The notes under the pieces: model-generated
What the model was told of the DNA's origin: nothing
The model's database searches: none
What the model saw: the letters and a program-made list of their open reading frames with translations, nothing else
Position numbers and translations under genes: made by a program
NCBI RefSeq assembly: GCF_023544445.1
Contig: NZ_JALPVJ010000007.1
Location: 310,001-374,000 of the forward strand
From: Actinoplanes sp. M2I2
Lineage (GTDB): Bacteria > Actinomycetota > Actinomycetes > Mycobacteriales > Micromonosporaceae
DNA length: 64,000 nucleotides
Direction: 5' to 3'
Shown here: one piece after another, positions 48,861 to 58,393 of the stretch
Position numbering within the stretch: the first letter of the stretch is position 1
Layout: each line of letters begins with the position of its first letter

Positions 48861-49202
48861 CTATCCATAACGCGGGGCGTTGCGCGAGCGCTCGACCGCC
48901 GGGCCGCGACGGTCACGGGCCTTCCAGCAACCGGTGTGCCAGTGGCGGCGGTCGGACTCGTCGCCCCGGCCGTCGATCGGCCACGCCACCACGTGGGCCA
49001 CGCCGGGACGGATCTCCTGCAGGCAGCCGGGGCACCGGTAGGTCTTCGCGGCCGCCCCGCCGAAGATCGACCGCACCATCCACTCGCCGTCCTGCCACTG
49101 CTGAACGCCCTCGATGCCCTTGCGGACCCGCTCGTCGGTCAGTCCCCGCAGCGGCTCGCCGCCGGCGTCACGGCGGCGGGGATGGTTGCGGCGAGGACTC
49201 AC
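48861..49202 (-). CDS. Small zinc-ribbon-like protein
   Basis: A 113-aa basic protein with CPGC (in YRCPGCLQEIRPG) and HWHTGCW, a likely Cys2-His-Cys zinc site, around a conserved AHVVAWP. Homologues are common in actinobacteria, sometimes labelled ATP/GTP-binding without clear basis. The GTG at 49202 matches the family start VSPRRN; a frame 20 codons longer exists. Function unknown. Confidence 0.7.
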   Translation of the reverse strand: MSPRRNHPRRRDAGGEPLRGLTDERVRKGIEGVQQWQDGEWMVRSIFGGAAAKTYRCPGCLQEIRPGVAHVVAWPIDGRGDESDRRHWHTGCWKARDRRGPAVERSRNAPRYG

Positions 49203-49248
49203 CTTTACCAGCGTACGGGTGAGCTCGATCACCGTCGCGCCGGATCGG

Positions 49249-49307
49249 GGCCGGGAAACCAACGGGACCGGGCCGGAAAATCAACGACCGGGCCGGGAAA
49301 CCAACTG
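49249..49307. repeat. Three imperfect 20-22-bp tandem repeats upstream of the aldehyde dehydrogenase
   Basis: Units at 49249-49270, 49271-49290 and 49291-49307 share GGCCGGGAAACCAAC or GGCCGGAAAATCAAC. They end just before the predicted -35 of the aldehyde dehydrogenase promoter, so they could be activator sites, or could be only a tandem duplication. Confidence 0.65.
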
Positions 49308-49337
49308 ATGACTCGCGGATAACAAGAGAATTAGACT
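49308..49337 (+). promoter_or_regulatory. Promoter of the aldehyde dehydrogenase gene, probably leaderless
   Basis: TAGACT at 49332-49337 is a good -10, with ATGACT at 49308-49313 as a possible -35 at 18-bp spacing. The ATG at 49345 lies seven bases after the -10 with no ribosome site between, so transcription would begin at or near the start codon. Confidence 0.5.
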
Positions 49338-49344
49338 CACGTTC

Positions 49345-50835
49345 ATGACGGCTACCCGTGTGCCTGGAATGCCGGTTGTCGAGGACGGCGTCCTGATCTC
49401 CACGAACCCGGCCTCGGGCGCGGAGGCGGGGCGGGTGCCGGTCGCCGACGCCGAGGCGGTGAACGAGACCGTCCGCCGGGCCCGGGAGGCCGCGCTCTGG
49501 TGGCAGTCGCTCGGCTACGACGGCCGCCGCGAGCGACTGCTGCGCTGGCGTTCGCTCATCGTGCGCCGCATCGAGGAGCTGGCCCGGCTGACCAGCCTGG
49601 AGACCGGCAAGCCGGACGCCGACGCGATCGTCGAGGCCACCGCCGCGGTCGAGCACGTCGACTGGGCCGCCCGCAACGCCAAGCGGGTGCTCGGCCCGCG
49701 CAAGGTCCGCACCCGGCTGCTGCTCACCGAGCACTCCGGTCACCTGGAATACCAGCCGTACGGTGTGGTCGGCGTCATCGGGCCGTGGAACTATCCCATC
49801 CTCACGCCGGTCGGCCCGATCAGCGGCGCGCTGGCCGCCGGCAACGCCGTGGTCCTCAAGCCCAGCGAGTACACCCCGATCGTCGGCCAGTGGCTGGTCG
49901 ACACGTTCGGCGAGGTGGTGCCCGAGCAGCCCGTGCTCCAGGCCGTGCACGGTCTCGGCGACACCGGCGCCGCGCTCTGCCGCTCCGGCGTCGGCAAGAT
50001 GTCCTTCACCGGGTCGACCGCCACGGCCAAGAAGGTGCTGGCCGCCTGCGCGGAAAATCTGGTGCCGGCGGTGATCGAGGCCGGCGGCAAGGACGCGCTC
50101 ATCGTCGACGCCGACGCGGACATCCCGGCGGCGGCCGAGGCGGCGGTCTGGGGAGCGATGACCAACGCGGGGCAGACCTGCATCGGCATCGAACGGGCCT
50201 ACGCGGTCGCCCCGATCTACGACGCCTTCGTCAGCGCGGTCGTGGAGAAGGCCGGCAAGCTGCGCACCGGCGAGGAGATCGGTCCGATAACGATGCCCGG
50301 CCAGCTCGACATCATCCGCGATCACATCGACGACGCGCTGGCCCAGGGCGGCACGGCGGTGCTCGGCGGGCCGGAGGCGGTGCGGGCCCCGTACGTCTCC
50401 CCCACCGTCCTCGTCGACGTGCCGGCCGACTCCCGCGAGATCCGCGACGAGACCTTCGGGCCGACGCTCACGATCACCAAGGTGGCCGACGCCGACGAGG
50501 CCGTCCGCAAGGCCAACGACACCGCGTACGGGCTCGGCGGCGCGGTCTTCGGCAAGAAGAACGCTCTGCGCATCGCCCGCCGGCTGCGCTCGGGCATGGT
50601 GGCGGTCAACTCGACGCTGACCTTCGTCGGCATGGGCAACCTGCCGTTCGGCGGCGTGGGCGAGTCGGGCTTCGGCCGCATCCACGGCGAGGACGGGCTG
50701 CGCGAGTTCAGCCGGGCGAAGTCCATCACCGTACGGCGAGGCCCGTCGCTCCTTCCGGCGATGACCTTCGAACGGACCCCGGCGCAGGTCGCCAACATCG
50801 TCAAGACCCTGCGGATTTTGTACGGCCGGAAGTGA
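49345..50835 (+). CDS. NAD(P)-dependent aldehyde dehydrogenase
   Basis: A 496-aa aldehyde dehydrogenase oxidising an aldehyde to its acid. The catalytic Cys lies in NAGQTCIGIER and the general-base Glu in IEAGGKDALIV. The Rossmann region has FTGSTATAKKV and IGPWNYP. A substrate class cannot be assigned. The gene appears to have its own leaderless promoter preceded by short repeats. Confidence 0.94.
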   Translation: MTATRVPGMPVVEDGVLISTNPASGAEAGRVPVADAEAVNETVRRAREAALWWQSLGYDGRRERLLRWRSLIVRRIEELARLTSLETGKPDADAIVEATAAVEHVDWAARNAKRVLGPRKVRTRLLLTEHSGHLEYQPYGVVGVIGPWNYPILTPVGPISGALAAGNAVVLKPSEYTPIVGQWLVDTFGEVVPEQPVLQAVHGLGDTGAALCRSGVGKMSFTGSTATAKKVLAACAENLVPAVIEAGGKDALIVDADADIPAAAEAAVWGAMTNAGQTCIGIERAYAVAPIYDAFVSAVVEKAGKLRTGEEIGPITMPGQLDIIRDHIDDALAQGGTAVLGGPEAVRAPYVSPTVLVDVPADSREIRDETFGPTLTITKVADADEAVRKANDTAYGLGGAVFGKKNALRIARRLRSGMVAVNSTLTFVGMGNLPFGGVGESGFGRIHGEDGLREFSRAKSITVRRGPSLLPAMTFERTPAQVANIVKTLRILYGRK

Positions 50836-50866
50836 GCCGCGGACGGCGACTGCTAGCGTCCGTCAA

Positions 50867-51514
50867 GTGGTGGATCACCCCGCTGTCGAGGTCGACGGCC
50901 TGCATGTCGGTTATGGCTCCACGCCCGTCCTGGTCGGTGTCAACCTGACCGTGCCGGCCGGCGCGGGTGTCTGCGTCGTCGGCGAGAACGGGATCGGCAA
51001 ATCGACCCTGCTGCGCTGCGTCAGCGGCCTGCAGCAACCCGACGAGGGCACGATCCACGTCTTCGGCGGCGACCCGGGCGCCACCCCCGAGTTCTGGCGA
51101 GCCGTGGTGACCACGGTCGAGCCCCCGACGTGGTATCCGGGTCTCACCGCCCGCGAGCACGCCGAGCTGGTCTGCCGGGCCCACGGTCAGGACCCGGATC
51201 AGGCCGGCGTCGACGAGGCGCTCGAACGGTTCGGCCTGGGCGGGCACGTCGACGCGATCCCGCCGTCGCTGTCCTCCGGCCAGAAGCAGCGCCTGGTGCT
51301 GGCCATCGCCCTGTTGCGGCCCAGTTCCCTGCTCATCCTCGACGAGCCCGAGCAGCGTCTGGACCGCGAGGGCCGGGCCGACGTGGCCGGACTGCTGGCC
51401 GACTACGTCGCCGGCGGCGGCTCGCTGCTGATGGCCAGCCACGACGACTCCTTCGCGGCCGCCTCGGGCGCGACGGTCACCACGATGGAGTCGCTCAGCG
51501 CGGTCACGCCATGA
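50867..51514 (+). CDS. ABC transporter ATP-binding protein
   Basis: A 215-aa ATPase with Walker A GENGIGKST, signature LSSGQKQR (variant of LSGGQ), Walker B LLILDEPEQRLD and switch ASHDD. The GTG start is at 50867. Its stop overlaps the start of the DUF6297 membrane gene as ATGA, so the two make one exporter. The compact size is typical of export-type actinobacterial ATPases. Confidence 0.92.
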   Translation: MVDHPAVEVDGLHVGYGSTPVLVGVNLTVPAGAGVCVVGENGIGKSTLLRCVSGLQQPDEGTIHVFGGDPGATPEFWRAVVTTVEPPTWYPGLTAREHAELVCRAHGQDPDQAGVDEALERFGLGGHVDAIPPSLSSGQKQRLVLAIALLRPSSLLILDEPEQRLDREGRADVAGLLADYVAGGGSLLMASHDDSFAAASGATVTTMESLSAVTP

Positions 51515-53004
51515 CCGTCGTCCCGCTGGCTCCCGTCCGGCGCTGGATCAGCCGCACCCAGTCCGCCCACCGCGAGCGCGGAGCCACCCTCAGCAGCCTC
51601 TACGTGGGCGTGCTCTCCGTAGCGATCATCGGCGGCATGCTGCACCGGCAGGTCGCCGCGATCTTCTGGCCCCCGGCGCCGGACACCTCCGCGCTGGCCG
51701 CCGGCTCCCTGATCGCGGTGTGTTACGGGCCGCTCTATCTGGCGCTGCGCCGGTTCGGTCCGCTCGCGCTCAGCCGCCCGGCCGCCTCGTGGCTGCTGCC
51801 CGCCCCGGTGAGCCGGCGCCGGCTCCTGCTGCCCTCGCTGCGCATCGCCGGGATCGTCGCCGTGGTGATCGGCGCCCTGGCCGGGCTCGCGATCGTCGGC
51901 CACGCCGCGCCCCGGGCCGAGGCCGGCGACGAGGTGGCCCTGCTGGTCGCCGGGGGCGGGCTGATCGGGCTCACATTGCTGCTGGTGGCCACGGCGGCCC
52001 AGGCGGGCGGGCGGTGGGGTGACGTGCTCGACCGGCTGGCCGGCCTGATCCTCGCGGCCGGGCTGGCCGGGCTGGTCACCAGCACGACCCTCGACCGGCC
52101 CCGGACGATCGAGCAGTGGCCCGCCGTCACGACGCTGGCCCCGATCGTGGGCGTTCTGGGCGTGGTCGTGCTGGTCGCGCTCGCCCTGGTCATCCGCGGG
52201 CTCGCGGCCACGCCGAGCGATCGCATCCTCGACGCGTCGCGCACGGCCGGCACGCTCTTCGACACGGCGTTCGGCATCGAGCCGTCGTTCCTCACCGACA
52301 TGATCGAGCGGCGCTACTGGGCCCGCCGCCGGCTGCGGTCGACCCGCCTGTTCCCGAGGCTTCCCGTGCTCGTCGCCCAGGACCTGCTGCTGACGCTCCG
52401 GCGCCGGAGCCGTCTGCTCTGGCTGGCGCTGGGCGCGGCCCTGCCGGTGCTGCTGGGTGGCGCGCCCGGCTGGGTGCTGGGCGCCGCCGTGCTGCTCGGC
52501 TGCCTGGTCGCCGGCCTGACGGCCGCCGGCAACGTCAAGACCGACGCGGGCAACCCGGTGCTGCTGCGACTGCTCGGCCTGTCGTCCCGGCAGGCCGTGC
52601 TGCAGCGGCTGTGGATGCCCGGAGTCCTGGCCGGCCTGTGGGCGGTCGGCACGCTGACCCTGCTGGACCTGCTGGGCAACCTGGCGTCCGGCCCGTGGTG
52701 GGCGCTGGGCCTCACCCTGGCCCCGGTCGGCGCGGCCGCCGCGGTGCACCGGGCCCGGGTCGGCTTCGTCCGCAACGAACTGCTGCCGCTGGACACCCCG
52801 ATGGGCACGCTGTCAACGGGTCCGCTGGTCAACGCGGTGATGGGCCCCGACCTGCTGCTGCTCGGCATCCCGGCCTGGATCGCCATCGGCCAGGGCAGCC
52901 TGTCCTGGACGACGGTGCTGGTGCAGGCGGTGTTCGGCGTGGCCGGCGCCCGTTTTTACCTGTCCGGCACGACCGGCGACGACCGTACCGAGCTGTCGCA
53001 CTAG
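51511..53004 (+). CDS. DUF6297 family membrane protein, probable ABC permease
   Basis: A 497-aa protein with about ten to twelve hydrophobic segments and a cytoplasmic central loop (about 230-290). It overlaps the ATPase gene by four bases, which makes it the obvious permease. The stop codon lies in the first copy of a 14-bp tandem duplication. The cargo is unknown. Confidence 0.8.
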   Translation: MTVVPLAPVRRWISRTQSAHRERGATLSSLYVGVLSVAIIGGMLHRQVAAIFWPPAPDTSALAAGSLIAVCYGPLYLALRRFGPLALSRPAASWLLPAPVSRRRLLLPSLRIAGIVAVVIGALAGLAIVGHAAPRAEAGDEVALLVAGGGLIGLTLLLVATAAQAGGRWGDVLDRLAGLILAAGLAGLVTSTTLDRPRTIEQWPAVTTLAPIVGVLGVVVLVALALVIRGLAATPSDRILDASRTAGTLFDTAFGIEPSFLTDMIERRYWARRRLRSTRLFPRLPVLVAQDLLLTLRRRSRLLWLALGAALPVLLGGAPGWVLGAAVLLGCLVAGLTAAGNVKTDAGNPVLLRLLGLSSRQAVLQRLWMPGVLAGLWAVGTLTLLDLLGNLASGPWWALGLTLAPVGAAAAVHRARVGFVRNELLPLDTPMGTLSTGPLVNAVMGPDLLLLGIPAWIAIGQGSLSWTTVLVQAVFGVAGARFYLSGTTGDDRTELSH

Positions 53005-53018
53005 AGCTGTCGCACTAG
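52991..53018. repeat. Perfect 14-bp tandem duplication spanning two convergent stop codons
   Basis: AGCTGTCGCACTAG occurs at 52991-53004 and again at 53005-53018. The first copy holds the plus-strand stop of the permease gene (53002-53004). The second holds the minus-strand stop of nucS (53015-53017). Confidence 0.95.
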
Positions 53019-53674
53019 AAGAGTGTGAGCTCGTCCCGTTCCATGCCGCGCAGCTTGTCGTAGTCGACGACCACGCAACGGATGCCGCGGTCGGTGGCGA
53101 GCACCCGGGCCTGCGGCTTGATCTCCTGAGCCACGAAGACGCCCTGCACCGGCGCGAGCAGCGGGTCGCGGTTCATCAGTTCGAGGTAGCGGGTCAGCTG
53201 CTCGACGCCGTCGATGTCGCCGCGCCGCTTCACCTCGACGGCCACCGAGCCGCCGGTGGCGTTCCGGCAGAGCAGGTCGACCGGGCCGATCGCGGTCATG
53301 AACTCGCGGCGCACCACGGTCCAGCCCTCGCCGAACGTCTCGGGGTGGGCGGCCAGCAACTCCTGCAGGTGCGCCTCGACGCCGTCCTTGACCAGGCCGG
53401 GATCGATCCCCAGCTCGTACGACGTGTCCTGGAAGATCTCCTCCAGGGTGATCCGCAGCTCCTCGCCGGCCTTGTTGACGACCTTCCAGACGCCGGGCGC
53501 CTCCTGCAGCTTGCAGGGCGGGCTCATCCAGTTCAGCGGCTTGTAGGCGCGGTCGTCGGCGTGGATGGAGACCGAGCCGTCGGCCTTGACCATCACCAGC
53601 CGGACGGCCGTGGGCAGGTGGGCGGACAACCGGCCGACATAGTCGACCGAGCACTTCGCGATGACCAGGCGCAC
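53015..53674 (-). CDS. nucS: Mismatch-specific endonuclease NucS (EndoMS)
   Basis: A 219-aa nuclease that cuts both strands at mismatches and replaces MutS/MutL in actinobacteria and archaea. The catalytic core has Asp133 in GPVDLLCRN, Glu147 and Lys149 in [20 protein letters not shown]. The C terminus DELTLF is the clamp-binding motif for the replication sliding clamp. Length and all key residues are normal. GTG start at 53674. Confidence 0.96.
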   Translation of the reverse strand: MRLVIAKCSVDYVGRLSAHLPTAVRLVMVKADGSVSIHADDRAYKPLNWMSPPCKLQEAPGVWKVVNKAGEELRITLEEIFQDTSYELGIDPGLVKDGVEAHLQELLAAHPETFGEGWTVVRREFMTAIGPVDLLCRNATGGSVAVEVKRRGDIDGVEQLTRYLELMNRDPLLAPVQGVFVAQEIKPQARVLATDRGIRCVVVDYDKLRGMERDELTLF

Positions 53675-53744
53675 CGGACGACAGTACCGTCACGGCCGGC
53701 GCGCGGGCCAAGCGGCGTTCGCAGGGGTTTGTCATCCTGGAGCC

Positions 53745-54359
53745 GTGCTCGAAGCGCTCACCGGCACCGGCCTGGCCGCATCCGCCGGGCTCAATGCCTA
53801 CATCCCCCTGCTCACGATGGGCCTGCTCGCCCGCTACACCGACACGATCGACCTGCCGACCGGCTGGAGCTGGCTGTCCAACGGCTGGACCCTGCTGATC
53901 CTGGCAGTGCTGCTGGCCATCGAGGTCGTCGCCGACAAGGTGCCGGTGGTCGACCACGTGAACGACGTGGTGCAGACCGTCGTGCGGCCCACCGCGGGCG
54001 GACTCGCCTTCGGCGCCGGGTCGTCCTCCGAGACGGTCACGGTCAGCGACCCTGGTTCGTTCTTCGGCTCGCACCAGTGGGTCCCGATCGCCGCCGGGGT
54101 GGTCATCGCGCTTGTCGTGCACGGGGTCAAGGCGGCCTCGCGACCGGTGGTGAACGCCACAACCGCCGGGTTCGGGGCGCCCGTGGCCAGCACGGCGGAA
54201 GACGTCGGCAGCGTGGTGATGTCCGTTCTGGCCATCCTGCTGCCGGTGTTGGTCCTGGTCGGACTGGTGGTGATGGTCCTGGCCGGGATCTGGGTGGTGC
54301 GGCGTCGCCGGCGTCGCCGGTCACTTTCGGGTTCCGGCGCGCCACAAGTGTTTGGTTGA
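53745..54359 (+). CDS. DUF4126 family membrane protein
   Basis: A 204-aa membrane protein with about four to five hydrophobic segments and the family features GLAASAGLNAYIPLLTMGLL and VVDHVNDVVQTVVRP. It ends in a run of arginines. The GTG at 53745 matches the family start. Function unknown. Its stop overlaps a possible TTG start of the next gene. Confidence 0.8.
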   Translation: MLEALTGTGLAASAGLNAYIPLLTMGLLARYTDTIDLPTGWSWLSNGWTLLILAVLLAIEVVADKVPVVDHVNDVVQTVVRPTAGGLAFGAGSSSETVTVSDPGSFFGSHQWVPIAAGVVIALVVHGVKAASRPVVNATTAGFGAPVASTAEDVGSVVMSVLAILLPVLVLVGLVVMVLAGIWVVRRRRRRRSLSGSGAPQVFG

Positions 54360-54367
54360 CTCTTCCG

Positions 54368-55735
54368 GTGCCCGCGATCGCCGTACCCGCCTTCGCCCTG
54401 ACGTGGTGGGCCGCCTGCTATCTGGCCGGCCGCGACCCGATGCGGCCGGCGGCGCTGCGGGCGGCGGGCGCGCTTCTGGCGTACGCCGCCGGGGTCGCAG
54501 TGTGGACTGTGGACCCCGACGGTGTCGCCGCGCAGGTGCTGCTGTGCGCGCCCGCCCTGCTCTGGGCCGGCGCCGCGGTCGCGTTGCTGCCGTCCTCGGT
54601 GCCCGAACGCCGCCAGATCGACCTCGGCTGGATGATCCTGGGCGGCGTCTTCCTGGTGATGGCCGTGGCCCTGCCCGCGGCCGGCCGGCTGGTCGTGGTG
54701 GCTCCGCTGCTCGGCGGTCTGGTGCTGCTCTGGCGGTTCCGCGATCAGGTGCGCCCGCCGATGCTCACCGCGGCGCTCGCGGTCGCCGCCACCCTGTACG
54801 CCCTGGCCCTGGCCGCCTTGCTGCTGCCGGTCGACCTCGGCCCGTCCGGCCCGGTCCTCCCGGCCGGTCTCGTCGTGGCCGCGATCGGGCTCGATCTGCT
54901 GATGCTGGGCTTCCTGGTCGCGGTGGCCGACGCGGCCGACACCGGCGAACGGCTGCGCCCCGACCTGATCCGCTCGGCGACCGCCGCCCTGGTGGTGACG
55001 GTGCTGGTGGGCGGGCCGGTCGCGGTCACCGTGTGGGCGGTGGACGACGAGCCGGTTCTGTCCTTCCTCCAGTTCGCGGTGCTGGCCGCGGTGATGACCG
55101 CGGCCGGGCTCGGCGGGCCGGCACACCGCGCGCTCGACCTGGTCGCCTTCCGCGGCGACGAGCCGTTGCGCCGGAACAGGGCGGCGCTGCTGCTGCTGGC
55201 CGAGGCGCTTCCCCGGCGCTGGTCGCGCCGCCGGCTGCGGGCCACGGCCGAGGACGACTTCCTGCGGTACGCGCGGCAGGCGCTCGACAACTACGGCGAC
55301 CTCGGCCGGCTGATGCGCAGCCCGCTGGCCGACCTGCCCGCCGTGGACCGGCGGCTCACCGGCCGGGCGCTCGACCAGCCGCTGGAACGGGCCACCGAGC
55401 TGCGGGCGGTGCTGCGGGACAGCGTCGACAGCCTGCGTCCGGCCGGGTCCTTCGACACCACCGACGAGTGGCGGCACTACAACGCGTTGCACTTCTGCAC
55501 GGTGCTCGGCCTCAACCCGTACGCCCGGGGGATGCGGACCGACGGGCTGGAGCGCGACGCCCGGCAGGCGGTCGACTGGATGCGCGGCTACGTGCCGCGC
55601 GGGACGCTGCGACGCTGGCACAACGAGGGCGCCGACCTGGTCGCCGCTCGACTGTGGACGGAGCTGACCAGCGGCGACGCGCGTGGGGTGGCCCGGCCGG
55701 GCGATAACCGGACCGCGCCGACACGCAGCACATAA
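54368..55735 (+). CDS. Membrane protein with large cytoplasmic C-terminal domain
   Basis: A 455-aa protein of unknown family. Residues 1-250 hold about eight membrane segments. The remaining 200 residues are soluble and contain DDFLRYARQALDNYGDLGRL and EWRHYNALHFCTVLGLNPYA. The GTG at 54368 is listed, but TTG 54356, overlapping the previous stop as TTGA, would suggest coupling. It lies 57 bases before the FtsK-like ATPase gene and could belong with it. Confidence 0.7.
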   Translation: MPAIAVPAFALTWWAACYLAGRDPMRPAALRAAGALLAYAAGVAVWTVDPDGVAAQVLLCAPALLWAGAAVALLPSSVPERRQIDLGWMILGGVFLVMAVALPAAGRLVVVAPLLGGLVLLWRFRDQVRPPMLTAALAVAATLYALALAALLLPVDLGPSGPVLPAGLVVAAIGLDLLMLGFLVAVADAADTGERLRPDLIRSATAALVVTVLVGGPVAVTVWAVDDEPVLSFLQFAVLAAVMTAAGLGGPAHRALDLVAFRGDEPLRRNRAALLLLAEALPRRWSRRRLRATAEDDFLRYARQALDNYGDLGRLMRSPLADLPAVDRRLTGRALDQPLERATELRAVLRDSVDSLRPAGSFDTTDEWRHYNALHFCTVLGLNPYARGMRTDGLERDARQAVDWMRGYVPRGTLRRWHNEGADLVAARLWTELTSGDARGVARPGDNRTAPTRST

Positions 55736-55792
55736 CCGACCGATACGGGAGGAAATCGGTAAAATCCCCCATCGTGCAATTCTGGGGGTCGT

Positions 55793-58393
55793 GTGGGTAG
55801 CCAACGCAACGCGCTGGTGGCCGCCGTCCGGCAGGAACTCGCCGAGGCGCGCGGGGCTGCCCGGGCGGTGCTGGCCGAGGCCGAGTCGGCCCGTGGCGAG
55901 ACGCAGAACCGGCGGCAGCTGGTCCGCGACGCGTACGCGACGTGCCTCAACCAGCTGGCCGAGGCCCGCGACGCCGCCCGCCGCGACGTCCAACGCCGGT
56001 TCCAGTTCGAGTCGTCCCGGCTCGCCGGCAACGTGCGCCACCTGGCCGCGCTCAGCGCCGGCGGGGCGGCCGGCCTGCCCTGGCGCATGTGGTCGCCGAC
56101 CGAACCGGAGCCCGGCGCCCGCCCCGGCCTGCTGCGCATCGGTACGCTGACGCTGGACGACACCGCCGCCCTGCCGGCCCTCATCCCGTTCCTCGACGCG
56201 GCCCACCTCAACCTGGCCGGGCCGGCCGCCGAGGCCGACGCGGTGATCACCGGCGTGCTGTTGCGCGCGCTCGGCACCAGCCGGCCCGGCGACGTGCAGC
56301 TCACCGTCTACGACCCCGAGCACCTGGGCGGCACGCTGGCCTCGTTCGCGCCGCTCGGCATCTCGTTCATCGGGCCGGGCAGCCTCGGCGCCACCCTCGA
56401 CGAGCTGGTCGAGCACATCTGCCGGGTCAACGAGACGGTGCTGGCCGGCGAGCACCAGTCGCTGGCCGACCTGACCGCGGCCACCATCGGTCCGCGGGCC
56501 GAGCCGTGGCGGGTGGTCGTGCTGCTCGCCGACGCCGCCACGGCCGGCGAGCTGACCAACGCCCAGCGCGCCCAGCTCGACCGGATCGTGCGCACCGGCG
56601 TCTCGTGCGGGGTCCACCTCGTCGTACGGGGCCTCGACCTGGCCGAGCACCCGAGCGTGCGCCGCCTCCGGGTGCGCGACCGCACCGCCACCTGCGACCT
56701 CACCGGCGATCTGGAGATTCGGCTCGACCCACCGCCCCCGCCCGAACGGGTGGCCGCCTTCTGCCGCGGCGTCGCCGAGCGACTGCGCGCGGGACCGCCA
56801 CCGGCCCGCCTGGCCGACCTGGAACCCCGCGAGCTGTGGGCCGAGTCGTCCGCGCACGGGCTCGCCGCCCCGATCGGCGACAGCACCGACGGCTCGCTCA
56901 TCGAGGTGCCGCTCGGCGACGACCCGCCGCACGCGCTGATCGGCGGGCCGTCCGGTTCGGGCAAGACCAACCTGATCTACGCCTGGCTGGCCGGGCTGGC
57001 CACCCGCTACGGGCCCGACGAGCTCGCGCTCTACCTGCTCGACTTCAAGGAGGGCGTGTCGTTCGCCCGCTTCGTGCCGGGGCCGCGCGACTCCAGCTGG
57101 CTGCCCCAGGTGCGGTTGGCCGGGATCAACGTGAACGGGGACCGCGAGTTCGGCCTCGCGATGCTGCGCCACCTCGGCGAGGAGCTGCGGACGCGGGCCC
57201 AGGCGGCCAAGCGGTTCGACGCGTCCAAACTGGCCGAGCTGCGTGCCGAGGACCCGACCGGACACTGGCCGCGCATCGTCGCGGTGATCGACGAGTTCCA
57301 GGTGCTGCTGGCCGGCCGCGACGCGGTCGCCGACGAGGCGGTCACCCTGCTCGAGGACCTGGCCCGCCGGGGACGCTCGCAGGGCATCCACCTCATCCTG
57401 GCGTCGCAGGACGTCTCGGGCATCGAGGCGCTGTGGGGCCGCTCCGGCCTGATCGGACAGTTCACGCTCCGGATCGCCCTGCCCAAGGCCCGTCGCATCC
57501 TGGCCGACGACAACCTGGCCGCCGCGGTCATCCCCCGCTTCCACGCGGTGGTGAACACCCAGTCGGGCACGTCCGGCGCCAACCAGATCGTCCGGCTGCC
57601 GGACGCGGGCGACCGCCTGGTCTGGCGCAGTCTGCAACGACGGCTCTGGCGGGACCGCCCCGACGGCTGCGAGGAGCCCCGGCTCTTCGACGGCGACGCG
57701 GTTCCCCGGCTGCCGGACACGTGCCGCCCGGCCGGCCCGGTGCCCACCGTCGCCTCGCCCGTCGGGTCCTCGCCCGGAGCCGTGCTGGGCGAACGGATCG
57801 ACGTGGCCGCTCGCCCGGCCCGCCTGCGCCTGGGACGCATGCCCGGTCGCAACCTGGCCGTCCTGGGAACCCGTACCGACGAGGCCTGCGACGTGCTCGC
57901 GGCCGCGGCGCTGTCGCTCGCCGCCCAGGGCCCGGCCCATTTCAGCCTGGTCTGCCTGGACGCCGACGCATCCCGTCCGGCCGCCCGGCTGATGGCGGAA
58001 CTGCCGTCGGCCGACTGGTGCGCCGACCTGCCCGACCTCGCCGACCGGCCGGTCCCGCACTACGTGATCGGCTACGCGCTGGACGCGAGCGCCGACCCGG
58101 CCGCGCTCCGGCGGCTGCTCACCGACGGCCCGGAACAGCGCACCCACGTGCTCGGCTGGTGGCGCTCGGTGAACCGGCTGCGGGACTCGCTGGGCGGTCT
58201 CGGCGCCCGGCTCGACCCGGTCGGCGCGTGGGTGGCGCTCGACGTGCAGGGCGCCGACCTGGCCCCGCTGCATCCCCAGCCCGGCGGTCCGGCCTGGTAT
58301 CCGCGCACCCGCCGGGCGCTGTTCTTCGACCGCTCGGTGCACCGCACCCCGGAAGTCATCGTCCCGTACGAGGTGAACAGTGACCACACGTGA
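55793..58393 (+). CDS. FtsK/SpoIIIE-like ATPase with coiled-coil N terminus
   Basis: An 866-aa protein. Residues 1-85 form a coiled coil. Residues 110-330 look like a degenerate RecA-like lobe without Walker A. Residues 360-615 form an intact FtsK/HerA motor with Walker A GGPSGSGKT (384-392), Walker B IVAVIDEF (495-502) and GIHLILASQ. Residues 665-840 form a second degenerate lobe. No membrane segment or gamma domain is seen, so it is not the cell-division FtsK. The three-lobe plan recalls EccC of type VII secretion, but no WXG100 protein is near. It overlaps its partner gene by 14 bases. Confidence 0.8.
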   Translation: MGSQRNALVAAVRQELAEARGAARAVLAEAESARGETQNRRQLVRDAYATCLNQLAEARDAARRDVQRRFQFESSRLAGNVRHLAALSAGGAAGLPWRMWSPTEPEPGARPGLLRIGTLTLDDTAALPALIPFLDAAHLNLAGPAAEADAVITGVLLRALGTSRPGDVQLTVYDPEHLGGTLASFAPLGISFIGPGSLGATLDELVEHICRVNETVLAGEHQSLADLTAATIGPRAEPWRVVVLLADAATAGELTNAQRAQLDRIVRTGVSCGVHLVVRGLDLAEHPSVRRLRVRDRTATCDLTGDLEIRLDPPPPPERVAAFCRGVAERLRAGPPPARLADLEPRELWAESSAHGLAAPIGDSTDGSLIEVPLGDDPPHALIGGPSGSGKTNLIYAWLAGLATRYGPDELALYLLDFKEGVSFARFVPGPRDSSWLPQVRLAGINVNGDREFGLAMLRHLGEELRTRAQAAKRFDASKLAELRAEDPTGHWPRIVAVIDEFQVLLAGRDAVADEAVTLLEDLARRGRSQGIHLILASQDVSGIEALWGRSGLIGQFTLRIALPKARRILADDNLAAAVIPRFHAVVNTQSGTSGANQIVRLPDAGDRLVWRSLQRRLWRDRPDGCEEPRLFDGDAVPRLPDTCRPAGPVPTVASPVGSSPGAVLGERIDVAARPARLRLGRMPGRNLAVLGTRTDEACDVLAAAALSLAAQGPAHFSLVCLDADASRPAARLMAELPSADWCADLPDLADRPVPHYVIGYALDASADPAALRRLLTDGPEQRTHVLGWWRSVNRLRDSLGGLGARLDPVGAWVALDVQGADLAPLHPQPGGPAWYPRTRRALFFDRSVHRTPEVIVPYEVNSDHT

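Noticed and set aside
53834..58387. A 1517-codon minus-strand frame across the membrane proteins and the FtsK-like ATPase.
   Set aside because: Same codon-bias shadow. The plus-strand genes show clear motifs, overlaps and starts.
55793..58393. Type VII secretion locus based on the three-lobe ATPase.
   Set aside because: No WXG100, EccB, EccD or mycosin genes are nearby, and two lobes lack Walker motifs.
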